Assembly: GCA_003170575.1 (NCBI GenBank)
Contig: PMZB01000039.1
Location: 1 to 17,713, forward strand
Length of the DNA stretch: 17,713 nucleotides
DNA from: Chlamydiia bacterium
GTDB taxonomy: Bacteria; Chlamydiota; Chlamydiia; Chlamydiales; FEN-1388
Reading direction: 5' to 3'
The notes under the pieces were generated by a model, which was given only the letters and a program-made list of their open reading frames with translations, was not told the origin of the DNA and did no database searches. Positions 1-7,567 of this stretch are shown here, piece by piece (within the stretch, counting starts at the first letter, position 1; each line of letters begins with the position of its first letter). The translations under genes were made by a program, and so were the position numbers.

Positions 1-18
1 TATATATATATATATATA
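1..18. repeat. (TA)n tract at the left end, probable artificial opening point of a circle
   Basis: The first 18 bases are pure TA repeat, and the last 13 bases of the window are also TA repeat. Just inside, GAGATTTA is repeated in tandem (21-28 and 29-36). A simple repeat like this is a common place for an assembler to break a circle. Joined, it would form an AT tract of about 30 bp inside the iteron cluster, which would suit a DNA-unwinding element. Seen: the repeat. Inferred: circularity and origin function. Confidence 0.75.
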
Positions 19-45
19 GAGAGATTTAGAGATTTACACATGAAA

Positions 46-222
46 GTGTCGAACACGCGAACGTGTCGAACACCTTTTTTCCAAATACCTAAAATTAGAA
101 AGATTCTTCAAAAATACCCTAAAGATATGTTCGACAGTTCGACACTTTTCCGTAAAGCACTTAGCCTCTTGTACTTAAGGTGTCGAACATGCCTGTTCGA
201 CAGATGTTCGACAGTTCGACAC
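46..222. repeat. Iteron cluster, left part (core TGTCGAACA), probable replication origin
   Basis: A 9-bp core occurs in both orientations. Direct copies TGTCGAACA lie at 47-55, 64-72 and 181-189. Inverted copies TGTTCGACA lie at 128-136, 194-202 and 205-213. Two shorter copies, GTTCGACAC, sit at 137-145 and 214-222, each directly beside or one base from an inverted copy. Two more direct copies lie at the right end of the window. The region between 74 and 127 is AT-rich. Clustered short repeats next to an AT tract and beside the primase-helicase and polymerase genes are typical of plasmid origins. The last copy ends 17 nt before the polymerase start codon, so a bound initiator could also repress that gene. 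I see no coding sequence here; the ORF starting at 40 is built from the repeats and is not believed. Confidence 0.7.
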
Positions 223-239
223 TTTGTTCGTGAGGTTGT

Positions 240-2219
240 ATGATTTTTGGGACGGCACGTAAATGGCGGGAAGAGTTAAAAAGCAAGGTGGGGTTAATGG
301 AAAAACCAAAAGAGATTGTATTAGATACATCTACTCCCGCCTGTTTAATTCCACTTACTTCTTCAATTGATAATAATCATGAAACAGTGACTCTCCAGAA
401 ACTGGGTGTTACCTGTGTTTATGTAACCGAGAAAGAGAAGGTTTCCGCTGCTCTTGATGCTCTTTTACAGAGAAAAACATTTATAGGCTTAGACGTTGAG
501 ACTTACAAACTTCCGCAATTTTCCACTGATAAACAGGCTGGCCTTGACCCACGTAAATCAGGTATTCGTCTGGTGCAATTCTACGATGGCGGCGAGATGG
601 TTTATGTGTTCGACGTGCTGAAGCTTGGGGGTATATCTGCTCTAGGTGAAGAAATATGGCGAAAGCCGATGGTTGCACATAACGCTAAGTTTGAGATGAA
701 GCACCTGATGTTTGCTGGTGTTATTCCTCAAAAACTAGGTTGTACCTTACTGGCCGACCGTGTTCTTACTGGACAGCGCGCTAAGCTGAAAAAATCGCTC
801 GGGTTAAGTTGCTACGCAACTTTGAAAGATTTGTCGAAAGAGTTCCTCGGGTTGGTTGTTTCAAAAGAGCAGCAGGTTTCCAATTGGGCGGAAGAAAACA
901 TAAGCGCAGAACAGTTGGAGTATGCTGCACTTGATGCTGTTCTTGTGTCTAAGCTGTTTTCGATTCAACTAGAGGCTTTGCACAAGAATACGCTGATGCA
1001 CTCCTACCAATTGTTAAGGAATGCGCAACGGCCGATTGTGCAAATGGAGCTGTGTGGAATTGGCTTCGATGTACTAAAACATAAGACATTAATTGAAGAG
1101 TGGAAGTTAGAGAAGGAGAGTTTAAAAAGAGACATTCTTGAGACAGTCGGAAAGGAGCTCAATCTTAATAGCCGCAAGCAATTGGACAAATGGCTGAAGG
1201 AGGTTTTGAAACAGGAAGATCTTGAGCCATGGGCAAAGACTCCCGGAGGGCAACTTAGTACGAGCGCTGAAACTTTCAAGCTTCACGAGCATCAACATGA
1301 TGTGTTCCCTAAGTTGGTGCAATATAGTCATGTGGGAAAACTGATAAGCTCGTTTGGGGAGTCTCTTTACAAGTATATTGATATGTCAAACAACCGTCTT
1401 TATGGCTCTTTTTCCCTAGGGGAGACGGTGACTGGCCGCATGTCAAGCCGATCTCCTAATCTACAGCAAATGCCTCGCACAGGTTTTCGCAATCTTTTCC
1501 TTGCTCAAGATGGATACAAATTGGTTGGGCTCGACTTTAGCCAGCAGGAGCTTCGGGTTGCGGCTTTGGTTACTCAAGATAAGGAGCTTTTGCGTATTTA
1601 TGAAGAAGGTGGTGATGTTCATAAAAACACCGCGGCCGCACTGCTTAAGATACCGATAGACCAAGTGGGCAAAGACCATCGCCAACTTGCTAAAGCAGTA
1701 AACTTTGGTCTGCTCTACGGACAAGGGGCGAATGGTTTGGCTGTGTATGCAAAGAAAACCTATAGCGTAGACATGACGGTAGAAGAAGCAGGAAAGCATA
1801 AGAATGCATTTTTCAAGATGTATAAGGGTCTGAGGCGTTGGCAAAATGAAACAGGAAACTTAGCAAAGATACTAGAGAAGGTTCGTACGCAATGTGGACG
1901 TATTCGGGATTTTAGCCGTGAGATAAAGGGATATATTTACGGCTCTGCTCTCAATACACCAATTCAAGGAGCGGCAGCTGAGATAACTTTGCATGCCTTA
2001 ATAAGACTCGTCCCTCTACTGTGTGAGGAGTGTCGCCTAGTCAATGTAATACATGATGAGATTTTGTTTGAAGTTGTTGAGGATAGAGTAGAGGAAATTT
2101 CTGAGAAGGCAGCGGTAGCGATGGAACAAGCTTTTATTGATGTGTTTCCCGGAAGTGGACCTTTTCTAAAAGGACTTGTCGAGGCAAAAGTCGGGAACAC
2201 TTGGGAGGAGGCACATTAG
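240..2219 (+). CDS. Family A DNA polymerase with 3'-5' exonuclease, no 5'-nuclease
   Basis: A 659-residue replicative polymerase of the phage type. The exonuclease domain shows ExoI D85/E87 (LDVET), ExoII around N148 (HNAKFE, with E152 where E. coli Pol I has Asp, a form I recall from phage-type enzymes), and ExoIII Y228/D232. The polymerase domain has motif A D432-FSQQELR, motif B R481/K485/F489/Y493-G, and motif C H605-DE. All catalytic acids are present, so it should be active. There is no N-terminal 5'-nuclease, and it is much shorter than the roughly 930-residue bacterial Pol I, so it is probably the element's own replicase. A weak GAGG at 232-235 supports the ATG at 240; an in-frame ATG at 297 is a possible alternative. 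It is the first gene after the iterons, with the primase-helicase on their other side. Confidence 0.95.
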   Translation: MIFGTARKWREELKSKVGLMEKPKEIVLDTSTPACLIPLTSSIDNNHETVTLQKLGVTCVYVTEKEKVSAALDALLQRKTFIGLDVETYKLPQFSTDKQAGLDPRKSGIRLVQFYDGGEMVYVFDVLKLGGISALGEEIWRKPMVAHNAKFEMKHLMFAGVIPQKLGCTLLADRVLTGQRAKLKKSLGLSCYATLKDLSKEFLGLVVSKEQQVSNWAEENISAEQLEYAALDAVLVSKLFSIQLEALHKNTLMHSYQLLRNAQRPIVQMELCGIGFDVLKHKTLIEEWKLEKESLKRDILETVGKELNLNSRKQLDKWLKEVLKQEDLEPWAKTPGGQLSTSAETFKLHEHQHDVFPKLVQYSHVGKLISSFGESLYKYIDMSNNRLYGSFSLGETVTGRMSSRSPNLQQMPRTGFRNLFLAQDGYKLVGLDFSQQELRVAALVTQDKELLRIYEEGGDVHKNTAAALLKIPIDQVGKDHRQLAKAVNFGLLYGQGANGLAVYAKKTYSVDMTVEEAGKHKNAFFKMYKGLRRWQNETGNLAKILEKVRTQCGRIRDFSREIKGYIYGSALNTPIQGAAAEITLHALIRLVPLLCEECRLVNVIHDEILFEVVEDRVEEISEKAAVAMEQAFIDVFPGSGPFLKGLVEAKVGNTWEEAH

Positions 2220-2267
2220 CATGAGAATTTTAGAATTAAAATTGTTAACTTTATTAGGAGGTAATTT

Positions 2268-2579
2268 GTGAAAGTTTCTAATTATCAAAAAATCGGAAAA
2301 GGTAGTTTGCTTGGTTCATTTGATGTGGAACTAAGTCTAGCGCAGGGTAGTCTTGATGTTAAAATCGTCGATGTACACCTGTTTGCTAATGAAAAAGGAA
2401 AGTGGGTTAGTTTCCCGTCTAAGTCGGTTAAGGGTAGTGATGGAAAGGCTGTATACACACCGTACATTTCTTTTCCGAAAGACATGGAGAAACAAATTAA
2501 AGCAGAGATGCTGAAGCAAGTTTTGCCTCTGCTAGAATCGACGACAGCTTCACAAGAAAAGGCTGAGCTACCTTTCTAG
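2268..2579 (+). CDS. Small conserved-looking phage protein, possible SpoVG-like fold
   Basis: A 103-residue protein starting at GTG with an excellent AGGAGG at 2256-2261. It begins MKVSNYQKIGKG. The central part (about residues 17-70) alternates predicted strands with the motif WVSFPSKS followed by a gap and then YTPYISFP, ending in a helix (residues 72-88). The strand, W-x-x-x-P-S-K, strand, helix order recalls SpoVG-like and small phage proteins found beside DNA polymerase genes, which may bind nucleic acid. That link is from memory and weak. It follows the polymerase by about 50 nt and is probably co-transcribed with it, so a role in replication is reasonable but not shown. Confidence 0.75.
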   Translation: MKVSNYQKIGKGSLLGSFDVELSLAQGSLDVKIVDVHLFANEKGKWVSFPSKSVKGSDGKAVYTPYISFPKDMEKQIKAEMLKQVLPLLESTTASQEKAELPF

Positions 2580-2600
2580 TCCCTGCTTAGAGATCGTGGT

Positions 2601-2637
2601 CTAGAGGTCAAACAAAGTGCCCTGTTTGGTGATCTAG
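2601..2637 (+). other. Imperfect hairpin between two small genes
   Basis: CTAGA (2601-2605) pairs with TCTAG (2633-2637). After a small internal loop, CAAACA (2609-2614) pairs with TGTTTG (2623-2628), extended by two G-U pairs, leaving an 8-nt loop. No T run follows, so it is not a standard terminator. It ends about 15 nt before the ribosome binding site of the next gene and could act as an mRNA-stability or regulatory element. Confidence 0.35.
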
Positions 2638-2661
2638 TAAAATTAAATTATAAGGAGATTT

Positions 2662-2853
2662 ATGAAAGAACATATAAATACATCTTCTGGCTTGAGTTAT
2701 AAAGAAAACTTTTTAAGCATAGTTGATGAAAAATGGAAACAGTTGCAAGAGAGAAAGCTTAAAGAAAAACTGTATCTGGAAACATGTAACAAGAGAGGCG
2801 GAACCTCGCGGAAGAAGAAACCTTTGACTTGCAATTTTAAAGGAAATAGTTGA
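2662..2853 (+). CDS. Small basic hypothetical protein (63 aa)
   Basis: A 63-residue lysine- and arginine-rich protein with a good ribosome binding site (AAGGAG at 2651-2656, 5 nt before the ATG). The middle (residues 20-40) is charged and probably helical (EKWKQLQERKLKEKL), and the end is strongly basic with the run RKKK. I do not recognise a family. Its charge and place in the replication/packaging operon would fit a nucleic-acid-binding accessory protein, but nothing in the sequence proves it. The good start signal and operon position are the main support. Confidence 0.6.
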   Translation: MKEHINTSSGLSYKENFLSIVDEKWKQLQERKLKEKLYLETCNKRGGTSRKKKPLTCNFKGNS

Positions 2854-2910
2854 CAGATTAGTTTTCTAGAAAAGTGAGAGTGTTTATACTAAATTTTATA
2901 AGGAGTTTTT

Positions 2911-3183
2911 ATGAGTATGACAGTAACCTTAAAAAAGAATTATAGTGTTGAGAATTCGTTGTACAAGGAAGACTGTGGAGTTTACGAAAAAGGCACAGTA
3001 GGCCAGGTGCTTGATCTTTGTGCTATAAAAGATCTTCCTGGGATCACACCAGAGAAACACGAGGAATTAGTTGCGAGAGAAATTGAAGCAAAAGAGAGGT
3101 GTCATTTTCTTGTGATGTTGGGCTGGAAGGTTGTTAGCTTGCCTGTATCCGTTTTGAAATTTCCAAACGAAAAGGAGGAATAA
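2911..3183 (+). CDS. Hypothetical protein, 90 aa, upstream of terminase
   Basis: A 90-residue protein with a clear AAGGAG ribosome binding site (2899-2904). It shows YEKGTVGQV near residue 25 and FLVMLGWKVVSLPVSVLKF near residues 69-87. This pattern of short strands with a G-T-x-G turn and a closing hydrophobic strand resembles small beta-barrel (SH3-like) proteins, but no family is recognised. Its stop codon overlaps the start of the small terminase gene (TAATG), so the two are probably translationally coupled and co-regulated. A role in packaging or in modulating the terminase is only inferred from position. Confidence 0.75.
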   Translation: MSMTVTLKKNYSVENSLYKEDCGVYEKGTVGQVLDLCAIKDLPGITPEKHEELVAREIEAKERCHFLVMLGWKVVSLPVSVLKFPNEKEE

Positions 3184-3620
3184 TGCCAGCACCGAAAAAA
3201 CATAAGCCGGATAGTACTAAAGCAGAGGGTGGAGCACCAATAATCTACTCAGACGCTTTCATAGAGAAAGAGGCTACTGCATTCTTAGAATGGCTCAAGG
3301 ATCCGAAAAATCTGTACTTCAAAAGATTTGCTCTAGAAAGGGATTATCACCCACAGAGATTAAGTGAGTTTGCACAGAAAAGTAAGAGGTTTTCGGAAGC
3401 TGTAGAAAAAGCTAGGGGACTGCAAGAGGTTCGCCTGGTTGAGAGAGGTCTGTCAGGGGAGAATAACTCTAGCATGACCAAGTTTGTGCTCCAGAACTGT
3501 CATATGTGGGCGGAAAGGTCGCAACAAACCGTCTCTGGCGATGCTGTGAACCCACTCTCGTTTATAATGACTGAAGTTGATGGAAAGAGCAAGGACTTGG
3601 TTGACGCAGATGAAGAGTGA
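3183..3620 (+). CDS. terS: Terminase small subunit (TerS), probable
   Basis: A 145-residue protein starting at an ATG overlapping the previous stop, preceded by AAAGGAGGA. Known role of the family: it binds the phage DNA packaging site and hands DNA to the large subunit. The segment from about residue 45 to 115 (YFKRFALERDYHPQRL, then an F-x-EA-x-x-KA helix, then LSGENNSSMTKFVLQNCHMW) follows the layout of small terminases: an N-terminal helix-turn-helix-like part, a helical part, and the characteristic KF-x-L-x-N-x-H-x-W stretch. The acidic C-terminus would contact the large subunit. It lies directly upstream of and overlaps terL, the usual arrangement. The assignment rests on pattern memory and context. 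Confidence 0.8.
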   Translation: MPAPKKHKPDSTKAEGGAPIIYSDAFIEKEATAFLEWLKDPKNLYFKRFALERDYHPQRLSEFAQKSKRFSEAVEKARGLQEVRLVERGLSGENNSSMTKFVLQNCHMWAERSQQTVSGDAVNPLSFIMTEVDGKSKDLVDADEE

Positions 3621-5145
3621 TATTGAGATAGCTAGAGATCGCCTCTCAGATCGCTTATGGAGGCTAAATCACCTATATTGGATAATCACAAAGACAGGGG
3701 AAAAACAACGATTCGAGCTCAACAATACCCAGCAGGACCTTTTTGATAACATGCACTTTATGAATGTGATCTTGAAAGCCAGACAATTAGGAATCACGAC
3801 TTACATTGTAATTTTGTTTTTGGATATTTGCATCTTTAACTCAAATTGTAGTTGTGGAATTGTGGCGGATACTCGCGAAAATGCAGAAAATATTTTTAAG
3901 AAGGTCAAGTTTGCATTTGACAATTTGCCAGAAGAATTGAAAAAAGAACGCCCTATCAGCACGGACACAGTACGTGAGCTTGTCTTTTCGAATGGCAGTT
4001 CATTTAGAGTTGGTACGTCGCTCCGGAGTTCAACATGCACCCACCTCCACATTTCGGAATTTGGGAAAATTGCTGCACAATCGCCTGAGAGGGCAAAAGA
4101 AATTATCTCGGGAAGTTTGAACACTGTGCAAGTTGGCCAATATATTTTTGTAGAATCAACAGCACAGGGCACGAGTGGTAAATTCTACGATCTCTGCAAA
4201 ACAGCTCAGGAGATGAAGGAAAAAAAGGTAAAGCTCAGCCAGCTAGATTGGAAATTTCATTTTTACCCTTGGTTTAGAGACAGTTCCTATCAGCTCTCTT
4301 CGTGGATTCCCATTCAACCTGAAATGCAGGAGTACTTCACAAAGCTGAAGGTAATGGGCATTGAGCTCAGCGATTCCCAGAAGATGTGGTATATCGCCAA
4401 GTGTGGTACGCAAAGAGAGGAAATGAAACGGGAATTTCCGTCCTACCCACAAGAAGCTTTCTTGGCCAGTTCAGATGGACTCTTTTTTGGCCCTCAGATA
4501 GTTTTAGCGAGGTCTGAAGATCGCATAGGCAGCGTTCCACATGACGCTTCATGTCCTTGCTTTACCGCCTGGGACCTGGGGTATGGAGATGCTAGCTCTA
4601 TATGGGTGTACCAATTGGTTGCCAAGGAGATTCATTTGATTGAGTATATAGAATCGTCAGGTCAGCCCCTAACATATTATTTGGAGCTACTTTCGAAGCG
4701 GCCGTACAAATATGAAAAGCACTTCGTGCCTCATGATGCCGCTGCGCACGAATTGAGTACGGGTCTTTCGCGTGTAGAAGTCGCTCGCAATCTAGGCTTT
4801 AATTTTACCGTTGCTCCTCGGCTTCCCGTGATTGATGGGATTGACATTTGTAGAACGATTTTCAACCGCTGTTGGTTCGACGAGTCTAAGTGTGATCGCG
4901 GAATTTCCTGCCTCGAGAATTTTAAAAAGGACTGGAATGATCGTTTGGGAACATGGGAGCAAAAACCCCTTCACAACTGGGCCTCTCATGGTGCAGACGC
5001 TTTTCGTGTCTTAGCCACAACATTGAAGGAAGCTGATAATCGCTCCATGACTGCCGAAGATCTGGATCGCAGCTACAATGAAGCCAAAGGGTTTACAGCA
5101 GGGGGAAATTTCTTTAACACTCCGCCGTATGCTCCTGGTTTTTAG
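3610..5145 (+). CDS. terL: Terminase large subunit (TerL)
   Basis: ATPase-nuclease motor that packages DNA into phage procapsids. I choose the ATG at 3610 (511 aa), inside the end of terS, over an upstream ATG at 3577; the proximal signal AAGGAC is weak. Motifs numbered from 3610: Walker A-like KARQLGITT (56-64), the variant seen in terminases; Walker B HISE with catalytic E150; coupling motif VESTAQGT near 181-188; nuclease acids D322 (WDLGYGD), D376 (VPHDAAA) and D463 (SHGADAFR). All key residues are present and the length is normal, so the motor appears intact. A portal gene would normally follow; instead a minus-strand gene overlaps the last 4 nt. Confidence 0.95.
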   Translation: MKSDIEIARDRLSDRLWRLNHLYWIITKTGEKQRFELNNTQQDLFDNMHFMNVILKARQLGITTYIVILFLDICIFNSNCSCGIVADTRENAENIFKKVKFAFDNLPEELKKERPISTDTVRELVFSNGSSFRVGTSLRSSTCTHLHISEFGKIAAQSPERAKEIISGSLNTVQVGQYIFVESTAQGTSGKFYDLCKTAQEMKEKKVKLSQLDWKFHFYPWFRDSSYQLSSWIPIQPEMQEYFTKLKVMGIELSDSQKMWYIAKCGTQREEMKREFPSYPQEAFLASSDGLFFGPQIVLARSEDRIGSVPHDASCPCFTAWDLGYGDASSIWVYQLVAKEIHLIEYIESSGQPLTYYLELLSKRPYKYEKHFVPHDAAAHELSTGLSRVEVARNLGFNFTVAPRLPVIDGIDICRTIFNRCWFDESKCDRGISCLENFKKDWNDRLGTWEQKPLHNWASHGADAFRVLATTLKEADNRSMTAEDLDRSYNEAKGFTAGGNFFNTPPYAPGF

Positions 5146-5567
5146 TGGTTATCTCTAGGAAGTGTCCCAAATTCCGCATCGTGAATAAGTTCCAAAAGCC
5201 TTAGCGCAGTTGGCGATGGCCTTCGCCGATTAGCCTCCCAGGCTTGCAGTGTCTTTACAGAAATCCCCAAAATCATCGCAAAGACCCCTTGCGATCTATT
5301 CCCTCTAATCTCCTTAATGTTCTTGTAGCTATATTTAGGGGGACCTTCTGGAAGTCTATCATTATTCCGCAGGGTTTGTTTGACACAAGGCACACCATGC
5401 ATTTGTTTTGCATCTTCGTACCTATTCCGCGCTTCTTTATACCTGTCTCGAACTATTTCAAAAAATAAATCCACTTCATTCTCCTGTGTTAGCATATCCG
5501 CTGGAAAACCTGTTACAAGGCTTATTGTACTACAATGTGGTATATAATCACAGCTTAATGCAGACAT
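5142..5567 (-). CDS. HTH transcriptional regulator (HigA/NadS-like antitoxin family)
   Basis: A 141-residue protein with a C-terminal helix-turn-helix (about residues 84-128: IKEIRGNRSQGVFAMILGIS, then TLQAWEANRRRPSPTALRLLELI). The W-E-x-x-R-R-x-P-S pattern is typical of HigA/NadS-type antitoxins and related repressors. The N-terminal 80 residues are unrecognised, with a charged helix at 28-58. No toxin gene is adjacent, so it is more likely an orphan repressor of the element. The start has no good ribosome binding site: an AAGGAGG lies 19 nt upstream inside a hairpin. An in-frame ATG at 5495 is an alternative. It converges on terL (4-nt overlap) and is divergent from the virion-protein genes, whose promoter it may control. 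Confidence 0.8.
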   Translation of the reverse strand: MSALSCDYIPHCSTISLVTGFPADMLTQENEVDLFFEIVRDRYKEARNRYEDAKQMHGVPCVKQTLRNNDRLPEGPPKYSYKNIKEIRGNRSQGVFAMILGISVKTLQAWEANRRRPSPTALRLLELIHDAEFGTLPRDNH

Positions 5568-5579
5568 TTTCTTTAATCT

Positions 5580-5624
5580 AAAAAAGCCTCCTTAATATAG
5601 CTAGGAGTCATTCCAAACAGGCTT
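5580..5624 (-). terminator. Terminator- or attenuator-like hairpin in the leader of the HTH gene
   Basis: On the minus strand AAGCCT (5624-5619) pairs with AGGCTT (5589-5584), which is followed at once by a run of T (plus-strand AAAAAA, 5580-5585). A second pairing, CTCCT with AGGAG (5607-5603 and 5592-5588), overlaps it and involves the AAGGAGG Shine-Dalgarno-like sequence. The two structures cannot both form fully, which would allow attenuation. The position just upstream of the HTH gene suggests leader control; it could also simply terminate leftward transcripts. Confidence 0.4.
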
Positions 5625-5664
5625 GGTCTAAATAGTTCTAATGTAAAGTAAATAATTAGGTAAA

Positions 5665-5739
5665 ATGGAGGGAGTAACAGAAAGCTTCCTGGGATTGTTT
5701 CTCGGAGGGTTTTTCATAACACTTAATTTGAGGAAATAA
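5665..5739 (+). CDS. Possible 24-aa hydrophobic peptide
   Basis: A short ORF beginning MEGVTESFLG. Residues 8-22 are hydrophobic (FLGLFLGGFFITLNL) and the last two residues are basic (RK), like a tiny single-pass membrane peptide with a positive end. Its stop lies 2 nt before the ATG of the next gene, and its end contains that gene's ribosome binding site (GAGGAAA). The upstream signal is weak (TTAGG). It could be a leader peptide that couples translation to the large virion gene, or chance. Confidence is low because of its size. Confidence 0.35.
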   Translation: MEGVTESFLGLFLGGFFITLNLRK

Positions 5740-5741
5740 GT

Positions 5742-7490
5742 ATGCCTTTAGGACAAATCATCACAATGCAGCAGCAACCATCTGCTTGGGCAGGATTTGG
5801 TGCTGGAATTGGAAAAGGTATAGCTGGTGCTAGCGAAATGCTTGTGAATCAGAAGCTTAATGAAATGTTGGAAACGAAAAAAGAGGCAAAGCAGAAGGCT
5901 GCATTAGCAGATGCTGCTCAGGCATATGCTAAGATGGACCAAATACCGGAACTGGCACCGCTTTATTTTGCGGTCGGCGAAGTTGGTGGATCATCGGCCA
6001 TGGAGAAATTTCGGGCGACTCCACTTGAACAGAAGATGAAGTTCCTAGAGCATGTGCACAATGAAGCTTACCCAGATCAAAAATCAGGTGAGCAATCCAC
6101 TCGTGCACAAACTCCTAGTGCGCAAGCCACTAGTTCTCGAACCTCCAGTGACCCTAATCAATACCGCTTAGGAATAACTAGACCTGAATTTGCTGAAGCA
6201 GAAGATGAGACGGATCAATCCCCTGGGCAAGCAAACATTCCTGACATAAGAGGGTTACCAAAACAAGACGTGAAAGGATTTTCACAATACGGCAGAGGAA
6301 ATGTCGATCTAACAAATAGACCTCGAGTAAAAAATCCCGACGGAACTGTAAGTACAGTTTTATCGAAGTCTTTCGGTATAGGGGGAAAAGAAGTACTTTT
6401 GCCTACCATTAGTGAAGACGGGCGTGTCATGAGTGATCAAGAAACATTAGATCAATACAGAAGAACGGGTAGGAATCTCGGCGTTTTCAATACACCTGAA
6501 GAAGCTACAGCTTATGCCCAACAATTGCACGAAGACCAAGCAAGAATGTATTCAGACAATGTAAATATGCCAAGCGATGAAGCGAATTACGACACTGTGT
6601 TTAATGGCTTTGATAAGAAGGGGAATAAGCAATACGTAAGAATTCCTAAGACTCCTGAACTGGCTAAGAATGTAGCTGAATTGAATGCATACAATCGGAT
6701 GAGGGCTGCCACGCCAGCGGAAGCAAAACAAAATGCAGCGACTTGGAGAGCGCAAAGGACGTTGGAGTCAAGACAAGAAAAAACCGCTCTCGCGAAAAAT
6801 GCTGATGTGCGAGCAGAGGAAGAACACGAAGAAAAGAAAGAAGCGCCCGCTAAAGAATTCTTGACCAAGATAGCAAAGACGTATCGAAAAAGTGAGAAAG
6901 GACTTCCAGGACTCAAGAACATCGAAGAACTCGCCGATAAAAAACCATCAACACTTGTGACACGAGGCAAAATACTTCTAGCACACGCTCTTGGTGTTAA
7001 AGAAGACGTTTTTCTGGGTGCGCCAGAGGAGATGATCAGGAAGTTTAGCCAAGACCAAATGCCTTCGATGGTAAGCCAGTACGAAGGGATTAATAGGATT
7101 TTGAAAAGTGAGGCCGATAGTTTCCAAAAGACGCTTCCAGACCTTTTAATGACCAACCAGGGAATGAAGACTGTTGCTAGATACCTATCGACCCAAGCAG
7201 AGATGACAAGGGCTGAATATGAGGCAGCTCGCGACCTCAACGCAGAGTATGTGAAAGCAGGCAAGAGGTTGCCCAAGGATTTTGAGTATCAGGCTGGCTT
7301 GCGTGCAGAACCTAAGCTAGCACAGCTCAGAGAGAAATTACATCAAATAGCAAACCCAGGTTCTCCTACTCTTGAGAGTATGAAGGACAAAATAATGATG
7401 ATCTCTCCAGATGGGAAGACCAAAGGTACTATTCCAACAATGCAGTTAACGGATGCTCTAAATAATGAGGGGTATAAAATCACATGGTAA
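5742..7490 (+). CDS. Putative phage virion/ejection protein (582 aa)
   Basis: The start at 5742 has GAGGAAA 7 nt upstream. Residues 11-35 are glycine- and alanine-rich (WAGFGAGIGKGIAGA), as at the N-termini of phage internal or ejection proteins. About residues 185-270 form a module I recall from many phage structural proteins: G-N-x-D-L-x-N-R-P, then VKNPDGTVSTV, GKEVLLPT, RTGRNLGVF and AYAQQLHEDQARMY. A low-complexity Ser/Thr/Gln linker lies at 112-140, and the last 300 residues are charged and helical with likely coiled coils. No enzyme motif is evident. With the following gene it forms a two-gene unit overlapping by 7 nt. The likely role is a protein packaged in the particle and delivered with DNA. 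The function is inferred from the module and from the terminase neighbours. Confidence 0.75.
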   Translation: MPLGQIITMQQQPSAWAGFGAGIGKGIAGASEMLVNQKLNEMLETKKEAKQKAALADAAQAYAKMDQIPELAPLYFAVGEVGGSSAMEKFRATPLEQKMKFLEHVHNEAYPDQKSGEQSTRAQTPSAQATSSRTSSDPNQYRLGITRPEFAEAEDETDQSPGQANIPDIRGLPKQDVKGFSQYGRGNVDLTNRPRVKNPDGTVSTVLSKSFGIGGKEVLLPTISEDGRVMSDQETLDQYRRTGRNLGVFNTPEEATAYAQQLHEDQARMYSDNVNMPSDEANYDTVFNGFDKKGNKQYVRIPKTPELAKNVAELNAYNRMRAATPAEAKQNAATWRAQRTLESRQEKTALAKNADVRAEEEHEEKKEAPAKEFLTKIAKTYRKSEKGLPGLKNIEELADKKPSTLVTRGKILLAHALGVKEDVFLGAPEEMIRKFSQDQMPSMVSQYEGINRILKSEADSFQKTLPDLLMTNQGMKTVARYLSTQAEMTRAEYEAARDLNAEYVKAGKRLPKDFEYQAGLRAEPKLAQLREKLHQIANPGSPTLESMKDKIMMISPDGKTKGTIPTMQLTDALNNEGYKITW

Positions 7491-7567
7491 ACACCCGACA
7501 CGGCATGGTAAACACTCAAGATACTGTGATAAATCCTCAAAGCAGCTTGATAAATTCACAGAATAGT
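7484..7567 (+). repeat. Four 21-bp degenerate tandem repeats, each beginning with a start codon
   Basis: Units start at 7484, 7505, 7526 and 7547 with ATG, ATG, GTG and TTG, each followed by GTAAA or ATAAA. They encode MVNTRHG, MVNTQDT, VINPQSS and LINSQNS. A weaker fifth unit (LQKSKID) follows. The period of 7 codons shows a protein-level repeat at the N-terminus of the 877-residue protein. Confidence 0.65.

Noticed and set aside
40..243. 67-codon ORF at the left end
   Set aside because: It is made of the iteron repeats and AT-rich filler, has no ribosome binding site, and its Arg/Thr/Phe-rich product follows from the repeat sequence.
2850..2892. Promoter before the 90-residue gene (TTGACA and TATACT)
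   Set aside because: The two hexamers are about 30 bp apart, far from the usual 16-18 bp, so they do not make a promoter together.
6587..7276. 229-codon minus-strand ORF inside the 582-residue gene
   Set aside because: Serine- and leucine-rich antisense shadow with no start signal; the plus-strand gene has a good start and a recognisable phage module.
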